Shown here one piece after another: positions 55,200-64,000 of a DNA stretch of 64,000 nucleotides. The notes below the pieces were generated by a model. The model ran no database searches and was not told the origin of the DNA. It worked only from the letters and a program-made list of their open reading frames with translations. A program made the position numbers and the translations under genes. Positions within the stretch are counted from its first letter, which is position 1. Every line of letters starts with the position of its first letter. Origin of the DNA: Lepiota brunneoincarnata (lineage: Eukaryota; Basidiomycota; Agaricomycetes; Agaricales; Agaricaceae); assembly GCA_023014365.1 (NCBI GenBank), contig JAEBUN010000005.1, forward strand, positions 2,232,001 through 2,296,000, read 5' to 3'.

Positions 55200-56232
55200 C
55201 ATGAGCAGACAACCCTCCCAACAACTGACTGCTGTAGAGTGCAAGGTGCAATTGTTGAGGGAGAAGGTGGAGTGAGAGGAATGAGAGCAGCTGGAAAGTC
55301 AAGAGGCTGGAGGAGGAGGAGCAGCAGTGGATGATAGTGCTGCGCCAGCGACAAGCAGAGGAGTGGGCAAGGGAGTGTATGGCAGAAGAGATCAGGCAAC
55401 AACAAGATGAGGCTGCCAAGGCAGAGCATCAGGCAATTTGGGCCTGACTCATTGCAACAACTATGGGGGCCTCATTGAGCTGTCTGCTGGAAGAACTAAT
55501 GCAGGTAGATATGGAGGAGTTGGATTCTGAATACACAGATAGGGACAAGGTGAGAGATGAGGAGGAGGAGGCCTCTGGGGATTCAGGGGATAAGGGTAAG
55601 GGGAAGGCAAAGGTGAGGGCAGCCCTGCGACAGGGGAAATGTGAACATATTTGGGGGTGAGAATCCCTGCTGGAGGTGCCAGTAAGATGAATTCCTATGT
55701 GAAGTTCGCTGGTGGATAAGTCATTTCAAGGGTTTCCAGGCTACATACTGATAGTTTTTTAGTAACACCAGGAGTTGCCATTGGTGCAGCAAAATGAAAA
55801 AATAGTGTGGGGGTCAAGAGGAGATGGAGCTGAGCAGGGCTGGGGTGGTGTCGAAGCCAGCAATTTGAAGGTAAAATAATGATCATTGATTGTGAGGATT
55901 GCTGACCAAGTCATGTAGAGTTGAAGAGGCTTGTTGAAGAGGGACACCAGGAGACCCTCAAGCAGGTCAACATCATGGAGGTGCAGCTTGAAAAGGCCAT
56001 CACTCAGTTGGGGGAGAAGGTAGATAAGGTCAAAATGATGGCTAGCCACTATGAACAGTTGTGGTGTTGGGAAGTGCAGGTGGATGGTAACTGGTTGAGT
56101 AGGGGTATTACAGAGACAGAGGAGATGGAGGAGTTGGAGAGCATTGGAGGCATTTCAGAGGAGGAGGTGTGAGATATGATGGAGGATGTGGCAGCACTGC
56201 CCTGCACCTCTGGGAACAACATGGACAGGTAG
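55200..56232 (+). pseudogene. Decayed copy of the antisense spliced Zn2Cys6-like gene
   Basis: It starts MSRQPSQQLTAVE at 55200, antisense to copy 3 pol, and follows the three-exon layout of 34077-35162. Acidic tract EELDSEYTDRDKVRDEEE, CWRC and the fourth and fifth Cys in SCHWC are readable. Intron 1 keeps its acceptor (AACACCAG) but its donor GT is now AT; intron 2 keeps GTAAAA...TGTAG. Exon 3 encodes LKRLVEEGHQETLKQ to the terminal TAG at 56230-56232. Stops interrupt exons 1 and 2 (one at CGG to TAG inside the Cys cluster). It shows the gene is an old, stable part of this element family. Confidence 0.75.
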
Positions 56233-56288
56233 TTTATACTTGTCCAATAAATTTTTTGTTTCTTGGTGTGGTGGGTAGTCAGTGGAAA

Positions 56289-57800
56289 ACTCAGAGTGAA
56301 TGGAGGGGGCCAGGCTTAGTGGGGTAAGAGGAATGGAAAGCCTCTACTAAATCTATGGCATGTTCAAGCTCAGTAGCTGGTAACCACAAAGACTCTTCTT
56401 CAGTGTCTTCATAACCTAACCAAATGACTTTGTAGAGGAGTTTGCATGCATGGCAGCTGATCGATCTTTGAGTTGACAATGCAAGCAATTTCAGTATTCT
56501 GGTTTGCTGTTGATAGAAACTGGTGCAGGTGGCAGGTCCGATTGGGTGGGTATGGTATTAGGTGTGGCCGGTTCAAGCATAGAAACATGGAAAACTGGGT
56601 GTACTCCATGCATGGAGTCAGGGAGTCAGAGGGTGAAGGAGTAGGGTACCTGCTTGGGTGATGATCTCATAGGGTCCAAGGAACTCTTTGGAGAGCTTTT
56701 TGGAGGGATGGATGGTGTGGAAGAACTGGGCTTTAACAAACACTTTTTGCCCAACCTTGAAGTCCAGAGCTGGGAGATGGCAGGCATCGGCAGAGGTCTG
56801 GTATCGTTGCTGGGCTAATGCTATTTCCAACTTCAAGGTGATATGTAGGTTGTCAAGATCAACTGCAAAGTGGCAGGCCTGAGCAGAGGCGAGGTCATGT
56901 TCAGGATGAACTGTGATGTTCAGATGGTATCCTTTATTAGTGAAGAATGGGGAGATACTGGTGGTGGCACTAGGGGTGTTGTTGTATGCAAACTTCAGCT
57001 AGTGGTAGTAATTTGGACCAATTGTCCTGTTGGTAGTTACAATAGACCTGGAGATATTGTTCCAGGGTCTGGTTGGTGCGTTCCGTCTGTCCATCACCTT
57101 CTGGGTGGTAGCCTGAAGTGAAGTGTAGTTTCATATCAAGGGCTTGTCCCAATGAGTGGAAGAAGTGAGAGACAAATTCAGAGCTGTGGTCAGAGGTAAC
57201 ATGTTCAGATATGCTGTGTTTGGAGAAGACAGTGGAGGACAAATAGGCAGGTGAGGTCAGAGGAGGTGATGGTATCATAGGTGGGGATGAATAAGGATTG
57301 CTTGGTGAGTCTGTCAACTATTACTAGGATGGCATCGTAGCTGGAGGAGGCAGGGAGTTTCTCAATGAAGTCCATGGAGATTGAATTCCAAGGGCATTCA
57401 GAGATGGGGAGTTGCTTGAGGAGACCATAGGGGTGGTGGCACTGGGGTTTAGACCTCATACAGGTGACACAAGACTTACAGAAATCCTTGACAAAGGTGC
57501 AGACACTAGGCCAGGTGTATTTGTGCCAGATGAGTTCCAGCATTTTATTCTGACTGAAGTGGCCAGCTAGGACATGATCATGCTTGTACTGGAGGACCCT
57601 AAAGTCAGAGATTGTCAGCATCAGGGACATAGATTCTGTTGTCTAGGAGGAGGAACCCCTTATCATTAACTGATCAATGGCCTTCTGGGCTAGCAAGATG
57701 GGCGGAGGCGGTCAGATCCACTGGTAGAGTGACAAGGATGTCACAGTGTAGCTAATCAAGGTCCATGACTACAGCTGCACAAAGGGAAGGGGTGTAAAGA
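56289..57800 (-). pseudogene. Copy 3 integrase and chromodomain remnant
   Basis: Integrase zinc-finger and core pieces (HDHVLAGHFSQNKMLEL, CKSCVTCMRSK, GDGQTERTNQTLEQYL) and the chromodomain (CKLLYKVIWLGYEDTEEES) lie in three frames separated by indels. SDHSSEF replaces SDCGSEF of Gypsy-1. No intact frame remains. Confidence 0.8.
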
Positions 57801-57911
57801 GTGGTGGCACAGACAGAGGCTGCAAGCTGTTCATGAGTGAACACAGGCTGGAAGTTGTGCAGGTTGACTGATGCATAGTTGCTATTCCCCCTCTTTAGGG
57901 TAGATGTCCCA

Positions 57912-59288
57912 TCATCTAGTTAGGGCGTCAGGCTTGGTCCCAAGGCAGCCAGGTTGGAAACGGATGACAAGGTGGAATTGGGACAGGAACTCGGACCAAT
58001 GAGCTTGGCAGCAAGTAAGGATTTTGGTGGTGCAGAAGTATTCGAGGTTTTTGTGGTTGGTGACTACATCAATAGTAAGAGGGGCACCCTCAAGATAGTG
58101 CCGCCAGATATGAAAAGCCTCAAATATTGCCAGGAGTTCCTTGTTGTGGGTATCATAATTAAGTTCAGCTATGTTAAAGGTGTGGGAATGGAATGCAACA
58201 GGGTGAACCTCCCCATCATTGGTGATGATAGAGAGGATAGCTGCAAGGGCGTAATTGGAGGTGTCAGTCTTGACAATGATCTGAGCATTGGGGGCCCAAG
58301 GAGTGAGGACCAGGGCAGATATGAATGCTTCCTTCAGGGAACTGAAGGCTTTACAGCATTCGTCAGTGAAATTCCATTTCACATCTTTGCAGGTGAGGCA
58401 GGTGAGCGGAACAACAATGTTGGAATAACTGTGAATGAAGCAACAATAGAAATTAGTGAAACCTAAGAAGGACTGGATGTCCTTGACTTGATCACAATGG
58501 ATACTATGATTGTCGGAGTATATCAGAATGTTGTCAAGGTAGATAGTAACACAGACATCGAGCATGTCCTTGAATATATTGTTCATGAACTGCTGGAAGG
58601 TGGTGGGGGCATTGGTGAGGCCGAAAGGCATGACCATCCATTCGAAGGAGCTGTAGCAGGTCCAAAAGGTGGTCTTCCATTTGTTGCCATCAGCAATGTG
58701 GACTAGATGGTAAGCATGACGGAGGTCAATTTTGGTATATATGCAGGCTTTGTGAGGGGAGTTTAAGAGGTTGGAGATGAGCGGAAGGGGGTAGCGATCC
58801 TTCTTGGTAATATGGTTGAGACCTCTAAAATCAACACATAAATGGAGGGAGTCATCCTTTTTCTTTACAAAGAGGACCAGGGCTCCATGAGGAGAAGTGG
58901 AGGGGTGAATGAAGCCAATAGATAAATGTTTGTCAATGAAATCATGTAGAGCTCCAAGCTCTGATTGTGAAAGGGAGTAAATGGTACTGACTGGAGGTTG
59001 ACTGCTGTCCTCAAGGTTAATCTGGAGGTCATAAGGGCAGTGTGGAGTGAGTGTGTCAGCACGTGATTTACTGAAAACATCAGTGAACTCATGGTATTCC
59101 TTGGGAATGGACAAGAGGTCAGCCAGGTCTTCAGAGACAGAAGAAGACATGGCCAATGCGGAGGCGGCAGAGAGGTTGATTCAAAATTGTTGGGAGCCCA
59201 GGAGCTTGGCAGTGCAGATAAAGACAGGAGCATTTATCAGGGATATGTGCGGTTTCACAAGGGGGACAGATTGGGATGAGGTCCCAGA
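57912..59288 (-). pseudogene. Copy 3 reverse transcriptase-RNase H remnant
   Basis: A 414-codon frame remains open from AMSSSVSEDLADLLSIP to the RF-QPG-CLG region. RT motifs are readable but the catalytic YLDD is YLDN (Asn codon 58530-58532). An in-frame 171-bp deletion removes 57 residues between DQVK and DIQSFLGF; it is bounded in Gypsy-1 by the direct repeat AAGTCAAGGA. RNase H shows KTDTSNYALAAI, with Glu and one Asp replaced. It is inactive on several counts. Confidence 0.85.
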
Positions 59289-59534
59289 CCACATAGTCAA
59301 CCTACAGTGTATCGAGTGAGTGGGGCTCAGCAGGCCCGCTGAGACATACATTGTATCAAGCAAGTGGGACTCAGCAGGCCTGCTGGGTTGGTCCATCATC
59401 CTATATAGCTCTGCTCGTGTATTTGGGAAGCACGTCGGAGGGGCCCTTAGGATCCAAGGATCATGGAAGCATAGAATGCTGGGCTTGGAAGTGGATAGCA
59501 AGCAATTGCAGAGCAGTGGCATGGCATGAGACTA
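59289..59534. other. Unassigned stretch with a 34-bp duplicated unit
   Basis: Units at 59308-59341 and 59352-59385 (TGTATCRAGYRAGTGG core, period 44 bp) lie just outside the Gypsy-1 homology. Possibly part of an LTR of another family. No gene seen. Confidence 0.45.
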
Positions 59535-59743
59535 CAGTGACCCACAAAACCGTTCCAATGTTTTGTACTTTTGACTTAAAGTAGTAATAGCTCAGTAAAT
59601 AAAATAGCCATATTTGTGAATATATTTATAAACATAGCCAAATATGTCATATCTGACTCTGCAAAGTTGCGTCATGTAATACTTCCAAATTAGGCAATTA
59701 TGAATTTTGTAATCATTTTAAGTCATTGGAACGGTTTTGTCAA
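59535..59743 (+). repeat. Tc1-2 left terminal inverted repeat
   Basis: Outer 17-mer at 59544-59560; inverted inner copy at 59724-59740. Confidence 0.9.
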
Positions 59744-59774
59744 TGACATATTATACTAGGCTATCCTATTATTT

Positions 59775-60791
59775 CTAGTACTTAGAGTAGCCCCCCCTGG
59801 CTTTGAGTACAGCTGCTACTCTTCTAGGCATACTTTCAATTAACTTCTGACACTCAGAAGCTGGAATAGCATCCCACTCCTTTTCTACCCTCTGCCACAA
59901 CTCCTCCATACCCTTGGGAGGAGATTCATACTCTCCCAACTTTCTCTTCACATATTCCCATAAGTGTTCAATGGGATTGAGGTCAGGTGACTGTGCTGGC
60001 CAGGTTAGGAGCCTAAAATGATTTTTTTGAAACCATTCTTTGGCCAGTGTACTCTTGTGTTTGGGGTCATTATCTTGCTGAAAGATAATATCTCGGGGTT
60101 TAAGCTTGTACTACCAGAGACTCTTCTTCAAATCTTCCTCCAAAATTTGCACAAACAACTCTGCATCCATCCTTCCATCAATCCTCACTGCATAGCCTGG
60201 GCCATCCCACAGCATACAGCCCCAAGCCATCACTGATCCTCCTCCATACTTCAGAGTTCCCTTGACCAATCTTTCACTAAGCCCCTCTCCCTTCTTTTTC
60301 CATCCCCACTTCCTCCCATCTGACCCCAAACAATTAATTTTGGTCTCATCAGACCATACAACCAGCTTCCAGTCCTCCATAGTCCAATGCTGGTGTGTCA
60401 GAGCAAAATCCAGCCTAGCCCTCCTATGCTTGTCAGAGAGTAAAGGCTTTTTTTGCTTGACTACAGCCTTCATTCCTGCCTGTTTGAGATGCCTTGCTAC
60501 AGTCTGTGAAGAGACTGATGTCCCAATGATGGGAGCAAGAGATTTGGCTATATCTACAGCAGTTTCAGCCTTGCCAGCAGAGATAAGATGGATAGCATGC
60601 CGAATATTAGTGGTAGAGAGTTTTGAAGGACGTCCTCCAAGTGATTTAGTAAGGCTGGAACAATTTTTAGAGGCTAGCCTGGATATGGTACTGTGCCCAA
60701 CACCAGTAATTGCCTCAATTTTAGTATAGGAATGATGAGAATTTAGCAAAGAGAGGATGGTTTGCTTTAGAGTAGAAGATAATGGCTTCAT
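59775..60791 (-). pseudogene. Tc1-2 transposase, 338 codons, single in-frame stop
   Basis: It starts MKPLSSTLKQTILSLLNSHHS. HTH-type DNA-binding segments (YTKIEAITGVGHSTISRLASK and the GRPSKL linker) precede the catalytic domain: Asp in WSDETKIN, Asp in FQQDNDPKH and Glu in SPDLNPIEHLW, 34 residues after the second Asp (DD34E). A TAG at 60111-60113 (codon 227) is the only lesion before the natural TAG at 59775-59777. The protein is otherwise of normal length. Unlike the Tc1-1 enzyme it is blocked before the second catalytic Asp. Confidence 0.9.
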
Positions 60792-60931
60792 GGTAGGTAG
60801 GGGGGTTGAGAATGATGGGACATGGCTGTCAGCACATCTATTTATATGTCAAAGACACGTGGTCACATGATCTTGTTGATTCACAATCAATGGAGTCATG
60901 TGATTGCTTGGATTAGTATTAAAAATTACTA

Positions 60932-61140
60932 TTGACAAAACCGTTCCAATGACTTAAAATGATTACAAAATTCATAATTGCCTCATTTAGAAGTATTACA
61001 TAACGCGACTTTGCAGGGTCAGATATGACATATTTGGCTATGTTTATAAATATATTCACCAATCTAGCTATTTTATTCACTGAGCTATTACTACTTTAAG
61101 TCAAAAGTACAAAACATTGGAACGGTTTTGTGGGTCACTG
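60932..61140 (-). repeat. Tc1-2 right terminal inverted repeat
   Basis: Mirror image of the left repeat; inner 17-mer at 60935-60951. Confidence 0.9.
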
Positions 61141-61142
61141 TA

Positions 61143-61680
61143 AATAAGAACATTTCCATGGATTGATTGCTTGACAAAAATTAAGTGATAATAGATATTT
61201 GACATAATGGAAGTGCCAAATGGTATTGGGTTAGGTGGCATGGGTGGCAATTTTGGGGTGGCATGAGTGAGGTGAATCAGTCTGGTTGGAAAAAGAAAGA
61301 GGGGGGCGTCTAATCAATGAGTGATGGATAAGGCAACAACAAGTTGAGGAAAGCGACAGCGAGAAAAAAGCCGGCATAGGGCAGCAGGCAGCACAGAATG
61401 AACATTGCCAAATGGTATGGGGGGTGGGTGGCATCAGTGGCAAGTTGGTTGCAGCACATTGAGAAGAATCAAAATAGTGGGACGATCAAGGCTACAGCAA
61501 GGAAAAGTTGGCATGCGGTGGCAGGCGGCATGAATTGTGGCATTAATCAATCAGTAAATTGAGCTAATAATTTGTAAAAGAACATCCTCTAGTTTATGTA
61601 TGGGAAAAGAAAAAGTGGAACTGAGTTAGGCATAATCATCAGGATTCCCACACGTCTCAAAATCATGGGCAGTATAGCCC
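61143..61680. other. Unassigned region with a diverged tandem duplication
   Basis: GCCAAATGGTAT...GGTGGCAT blocks occur at about 61212 and 61407, each followed about 150 bp or less later by GGCA-rich GGCAGGCRGCA segments. It looks like an old duplication with a period near 195 bp. No gene seen. Confidence 0.4.
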
Positions 61681-61688
61681 TTGGAGTG

Positions 61689-62250
61689 TGATGGACCTAC
61701 TTCTGCATCATCACTTGGTAGAAGTTGGGATGAGGGAGGTAAATGGGATGGCAGACATAGTGTGTGGAGCCCAAGGACAGGGGAGAGAGCTGATGAGGAG
61801 GATGTGTCTGAATTGTCAAATGTTTCCCCACCTTCAGTGTTATTCTTGTCTGGGAGAGTAGGGTGATTGAATGTTGAGTTATGGTTAATAGCAGTCCAAA
61901 TAAATGCAACTCACAGGTACCTGGATTGCCAAGGACATTGGTGGCATTGGCAAGAAGGAGTGAATCAATGCTGCCACTGCTCACATCCGTTTGTGGAGAG
62001 GGAGGTTGCACCATTTCCACCCTGTTTGGGGCAGCAATGGAGTTAGGGGGGGAGAACATGTGGGTTCCAGTAGTAGGAGCGGCATTATCAAGAACAGCAT
62101 GGGTGGCATTCGCTAACACAGATGAACTGAGGCTGTGGCTGCTTGAGTCTGAGCTGGAAGAGTGGATCTCAATTCGCAAACGGTAGTCAGAAAGACCCAA
62201 TGTGTCAGATGTTTGATGTTTGGACAGGGCAGCAGCGGCACTAGAATTGG
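61689..62250 (-). CDS. Unrecognised Ser/Ala-rich reading frame, probably 3' part of a larger gene
   Basis: The minus-strand frame reads NSSAAAALSKHQTSDTLG then SDYRLRIEIHSSSSDSSSH and a repeated SLLLANATNVL / SSSVLANATHAVL segment. It follows the 299-codon frame upstream after a one-register change. I do not recognise a domain. It may be a decayed or spliced host gene or the coding part of an unknown transposon. Confidence 0.3.
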
Positions 62251-63150
62251 CTATAGGTGCATGGAAGAGTCTGGGAGTGAGACAGGGTGTAGGGCCAGAA
62301 GAGCAATGGAGGGTGAGATGTCAGATGATTTGGAAGAAGACATTGCAATGTTCCAAAATTGCACCTCAAGAGCCTGATGAATGGAGGGGGAGTGTGGATG
62401 ACTTTGTAGGGCAGCTGTTGCATCAATGGGGTCCACAGAAGAAGATGATGATGATGAGGTAGTTCCCATTCTTGGAATAGCAAGAGCAGCATTGATGGCA
62501 ATGGGTTGCCAGGTGGCATGGCAAGAGTTAGAAGAATGGCCTGTGGTATCTTCACATCCAAGCTCCAAGCCATGCAATGCTGCTGACAGCAAGAGACTTA
62601 ACATTGAAGTCGACGATTGCAGGGGGTTATTCATGTTGATGCTGGGACCTGGGGGATAAGCATGGGAGAGAGGGTAAGTTTGGAAGTGTGCCAGGATATC
62701 GGCCAACTGTAATTCTGTCTGGCCAGGTTGGGTTGACTGGACCAAAAATGGGTGCAATGTCTCAGATGCAGGGAGTAGCAGCATGGTTGAATCTTGGCCC
62801 TTAAATTTCCCTTGGCATAATGAGCAGTTGTAGCCAGAGTGAGGTACTTGATAATCATTGTCCGCAGCTTGCTGCAATTGCCGAATGTCACTCTCATCAA
62901 GATCAACACCCCATGTCCACTTCAGAGATGGCTCATTTTGAAGGCATTGCAGCTGATTACTCGCATTTTCATGCACTATTTCAGCTAGTTGGCCATTTGT
63001 TAGTGTTTTCAGTTGTGACAAGGACATTGGGTTCAGTGGCTTTGGAACATTATACTTGGAGCAACATGGAAGGGGGACTGAACCTTCGATTTTTGCTGCA
63101 CCTTGAACATTCTCTGCCAGTATAGCCAATCTTGCTACAGCAGGTGGCAA
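62251..63150 (-). CDS. Unrecognised 299-codon reading frame
   Basis: The frame starts in the PPAVARLAILAENVQG region. It has a polar N-terminal half with CSLCQGKF, a possible single CxxC, and a Ser/Leu/His-rich C-terminal half with a run of eight Ser. No membrane segment or known catalytic motif is visible. It reads in the same direction as further frames to 63979 and as the frame at 61689-62250, so all may be exons of one gene. It is the longest non-transposon-like frame in the right end of the window. Confidence 0.35.
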   Translation of the reverse strand: MPPAVARLAILAENVQGAAKIEGSVPLPCCSKYNVPKPLNPMSLSQLKTLTNGQLAEIVHENASNQLQCLQNEPSLKWTWGVDLDESDIRQLQQAADNDYQVPHSGYNCSLCQGKFKGQDSTMLLLPASETLHPFLVQSTQPGQTELQLADILAHFQTYPLSHAYPPGPSINMNNPLQSSTSMLSLLLSAALHGLELGCEDTTGHSSNSCHATWQPIAINAALAIPRMGTTSSSSSSSVDPIDATAALQSHPHSPSIHQALEVQFWNIAMSSSKSSDISPSIALLALHPVSLPDSSMHL

Positions 63151-63372
63151 TATGCTGTCATTCTAGCTGTCGGTAGGACCTGGTATATGACCCAGCAAGG
63201 GTGCCTCCACTTCTTTGAGAATGGACTTTTCATAAAGCTGGTTGAAAGCCGAGGCCCATCACATGATCAAGAGATGGGCATTTTCAGTTGAGGCCTCTGT
63301 GCTTTGTATGTTCACTCGGAGACTATGCAAATGATGCAGGGCATCCATGGCAATGTGGTGGTACATCACACA

Positions 63373-63979
63373 TCAGGTGCAATTATTGCCAGCATCTGGT
63401 GGAGGGGCAATAGGGCACTTGTTAGATGAGGAGTATGGGGAAGATGTGGGATTGTGTGACTCCGAAATGGAGGCATGATGCTGCAGGCACTCACAGAAGT
63501 TGTCCATTGAAATGAAATCTTCTTTGCTTGGTGGTTGATCACGTTCCCACCAATTGGCAAGATAGCTTGGGGCTGTGCTGGTTGGATGACATGGATGATT
63601 TCCAGCATCCATTGTCAAGAGCAGATTGAGGTCAAGAAGCACACTATCCTTATCACCCATTTGATATTGGGCAAGGAACTGTGTGAGGGGTGGCACATTG
63701 AGAAGTTGCCCACTTGCTGCTGCCCTGCCGATCCAAATGAGGGAGAAATGCTAGGATGATGTAACTTCAGCATCTCACGATAGTGAATTTGGTCAATAGG
63801 CATGGGCATACCAATTCTTGATTGATGCCTTGGGTAATCCATTCTTCCCTTTCACCTGTGTCATTTTGAATAGTGCACAATATTGCATGGAGGCATGAGT
63901 CACAGTATGAGACTACTTCTTGAGGTGATGGTGGAGGTTGGGCTTGTGTGTTCTGGGAGCTGGGCATGGTAGGCTGCAT
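63373..63979 (-). CDS. Unrecognised upstream reading frames, possibly 5' exons of the same gene
   Basis: Overlapping minus-strand frames begin MQPTMPSSQNTQAQPPPSP at 63979, MDYPRHQSRIGMPMP at 63842 and MPPLTQFLAQYQMGDKDS at 63696. The register changes twice within 300 bp, by introns or indels I could not resolve. The last has a well-composed stretch NWWERDQPPSKEDFISMDNFCE. No family recognised. Confidence 0.3.
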
Positions 63980-64000
63980 GATATATGGTCTGTTGAGAGA

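Larger units (their letters stand above)
54407..59288 (-). mobile_element. Gypsy-1-family copy 3, heavily decayed, 5' truncated
   Basis: On the minus strand it retains the end of the protease-RT linker, RT, RNase H, integrase, chromodomain, the antisense-gene region and a 3' LTR (54407-55069). Homology ends at about 59288, so gag, protease and 5' LTR are missing. Compared with Gypsy-1 the changes are overwhelmingly Arg to Cys/His/Gln/Trp/stop, Asp to Asn and Gly to Ser, as expected from loss of CpG. Confidence 0.88.
59535..61140 (-). mobile_element. Tc1-2: Tc1-like transposon with long TIRs, 1606 bp
   Basis: TA at 59533-59534 and 61141-61142 flanks inverted repeats of about 209 bp (59535-59743 and 60932-61140) that are roughly 95 percent identical and start CAGTGACCCACAAAACCG. 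Each repeat holds the 17-mer ACAAAACCGTTCCAATG near its outer end and the same 17-mer inverted near its inner end. Confidence 0.92.

Overview
The window looks like a transposon graveyard from a fungal genome, most likely an Agaricomycete (mushroom-forming Basidiomycota). The reasons are: GT-AG introns of about 46-72 nt; a Tad1-like LINE; copia elements whose primer-binding site matches the anticodon arm of initiator tRNA-Met; a chromodomain Ty3/gypsy element; Tc1-like DNA transposons; and an integrase-core gene of a type I associate with agaricomycetes. I found no rRNA, tRNA, CRISPR or bacterial-type operon. Almost every long reading frame belongs to a mobile element.

Layout. 1-28083 is mainly one LINE family (ORF1 with zinc knuckles; ORF2 with endonuclease, reverse transcriptase, RNase H and a Cys/His motif; oligo(A) tail) in several copies on both strands: A (1-5471,+), C (5472-6777,-), F (6778-7059,-), B (9904-16844,+), D (17089-18011,+) and E (18012-21626 plus 27003-28083,-). 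Nested in these are a full copia element (Copia-1, 21627-26997,-, TSD AGAAG), two 369-bp solo LTRs of a related subfamily (12999-13367, TSD GCCCA; 23808-24176, TSD GATGA), remnants of another copia copy, a truncated gypsy copy and an unidentified LTR-like block (7060-8226).

28084-35959 is a complete chromodomain gypsy element (Gypsy-1) with two 661-bp LTRs. Its primer-binding site is a 13-nt perfect complement of its own predicted 5' transcript end, the Tf1/sushi self-priming arrangement. Between pol and the 3' LTR it carries an ANTISENSE gene with two introns (34077-35162) that would encode about 325 aa: coiled coil, a six-cysteine motif with exact Zn(II)2Cys6 spacing, a second helix and an acidic tail. 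A decayed second copy of this gene sits in the same place in another copy of the element (55200-56232).

36566-38181 holds a seven-exon integrase-core gene that reads open through all inferred junctions. From 38282 to 54183 lie decayed gypsy elements of two other families (38282-42441 and about 50220-53600, both -), a decayed copia (Copia-2, 43439-48435,+, TSD ATTAA), an apparently intact Tc1-like transposon (48691-49936) and two more LTRs. 54184-59288 is the decayed relative of Gypsy-1. 59535-61140 is a second Tc1-like element with TIRs of about 209 bp. 61143-64000 holds unrecognised sequence with Ser/Ala-rich minus-strand reading frames.

Decay is dominated by C-to-T / G-to-A change at CpG. 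The two Gypsy-1 LTRs differ almost only there, most premature stops are CGA to TGA, and the catalytic Asp-Asp of reverse transcriptase has become Asp-Asn or Asn-Asp at a CpG in four separate elements. This points to cytosine methylation (or a CpG-directed RIP-like process) as the silencing system acting on this locus.
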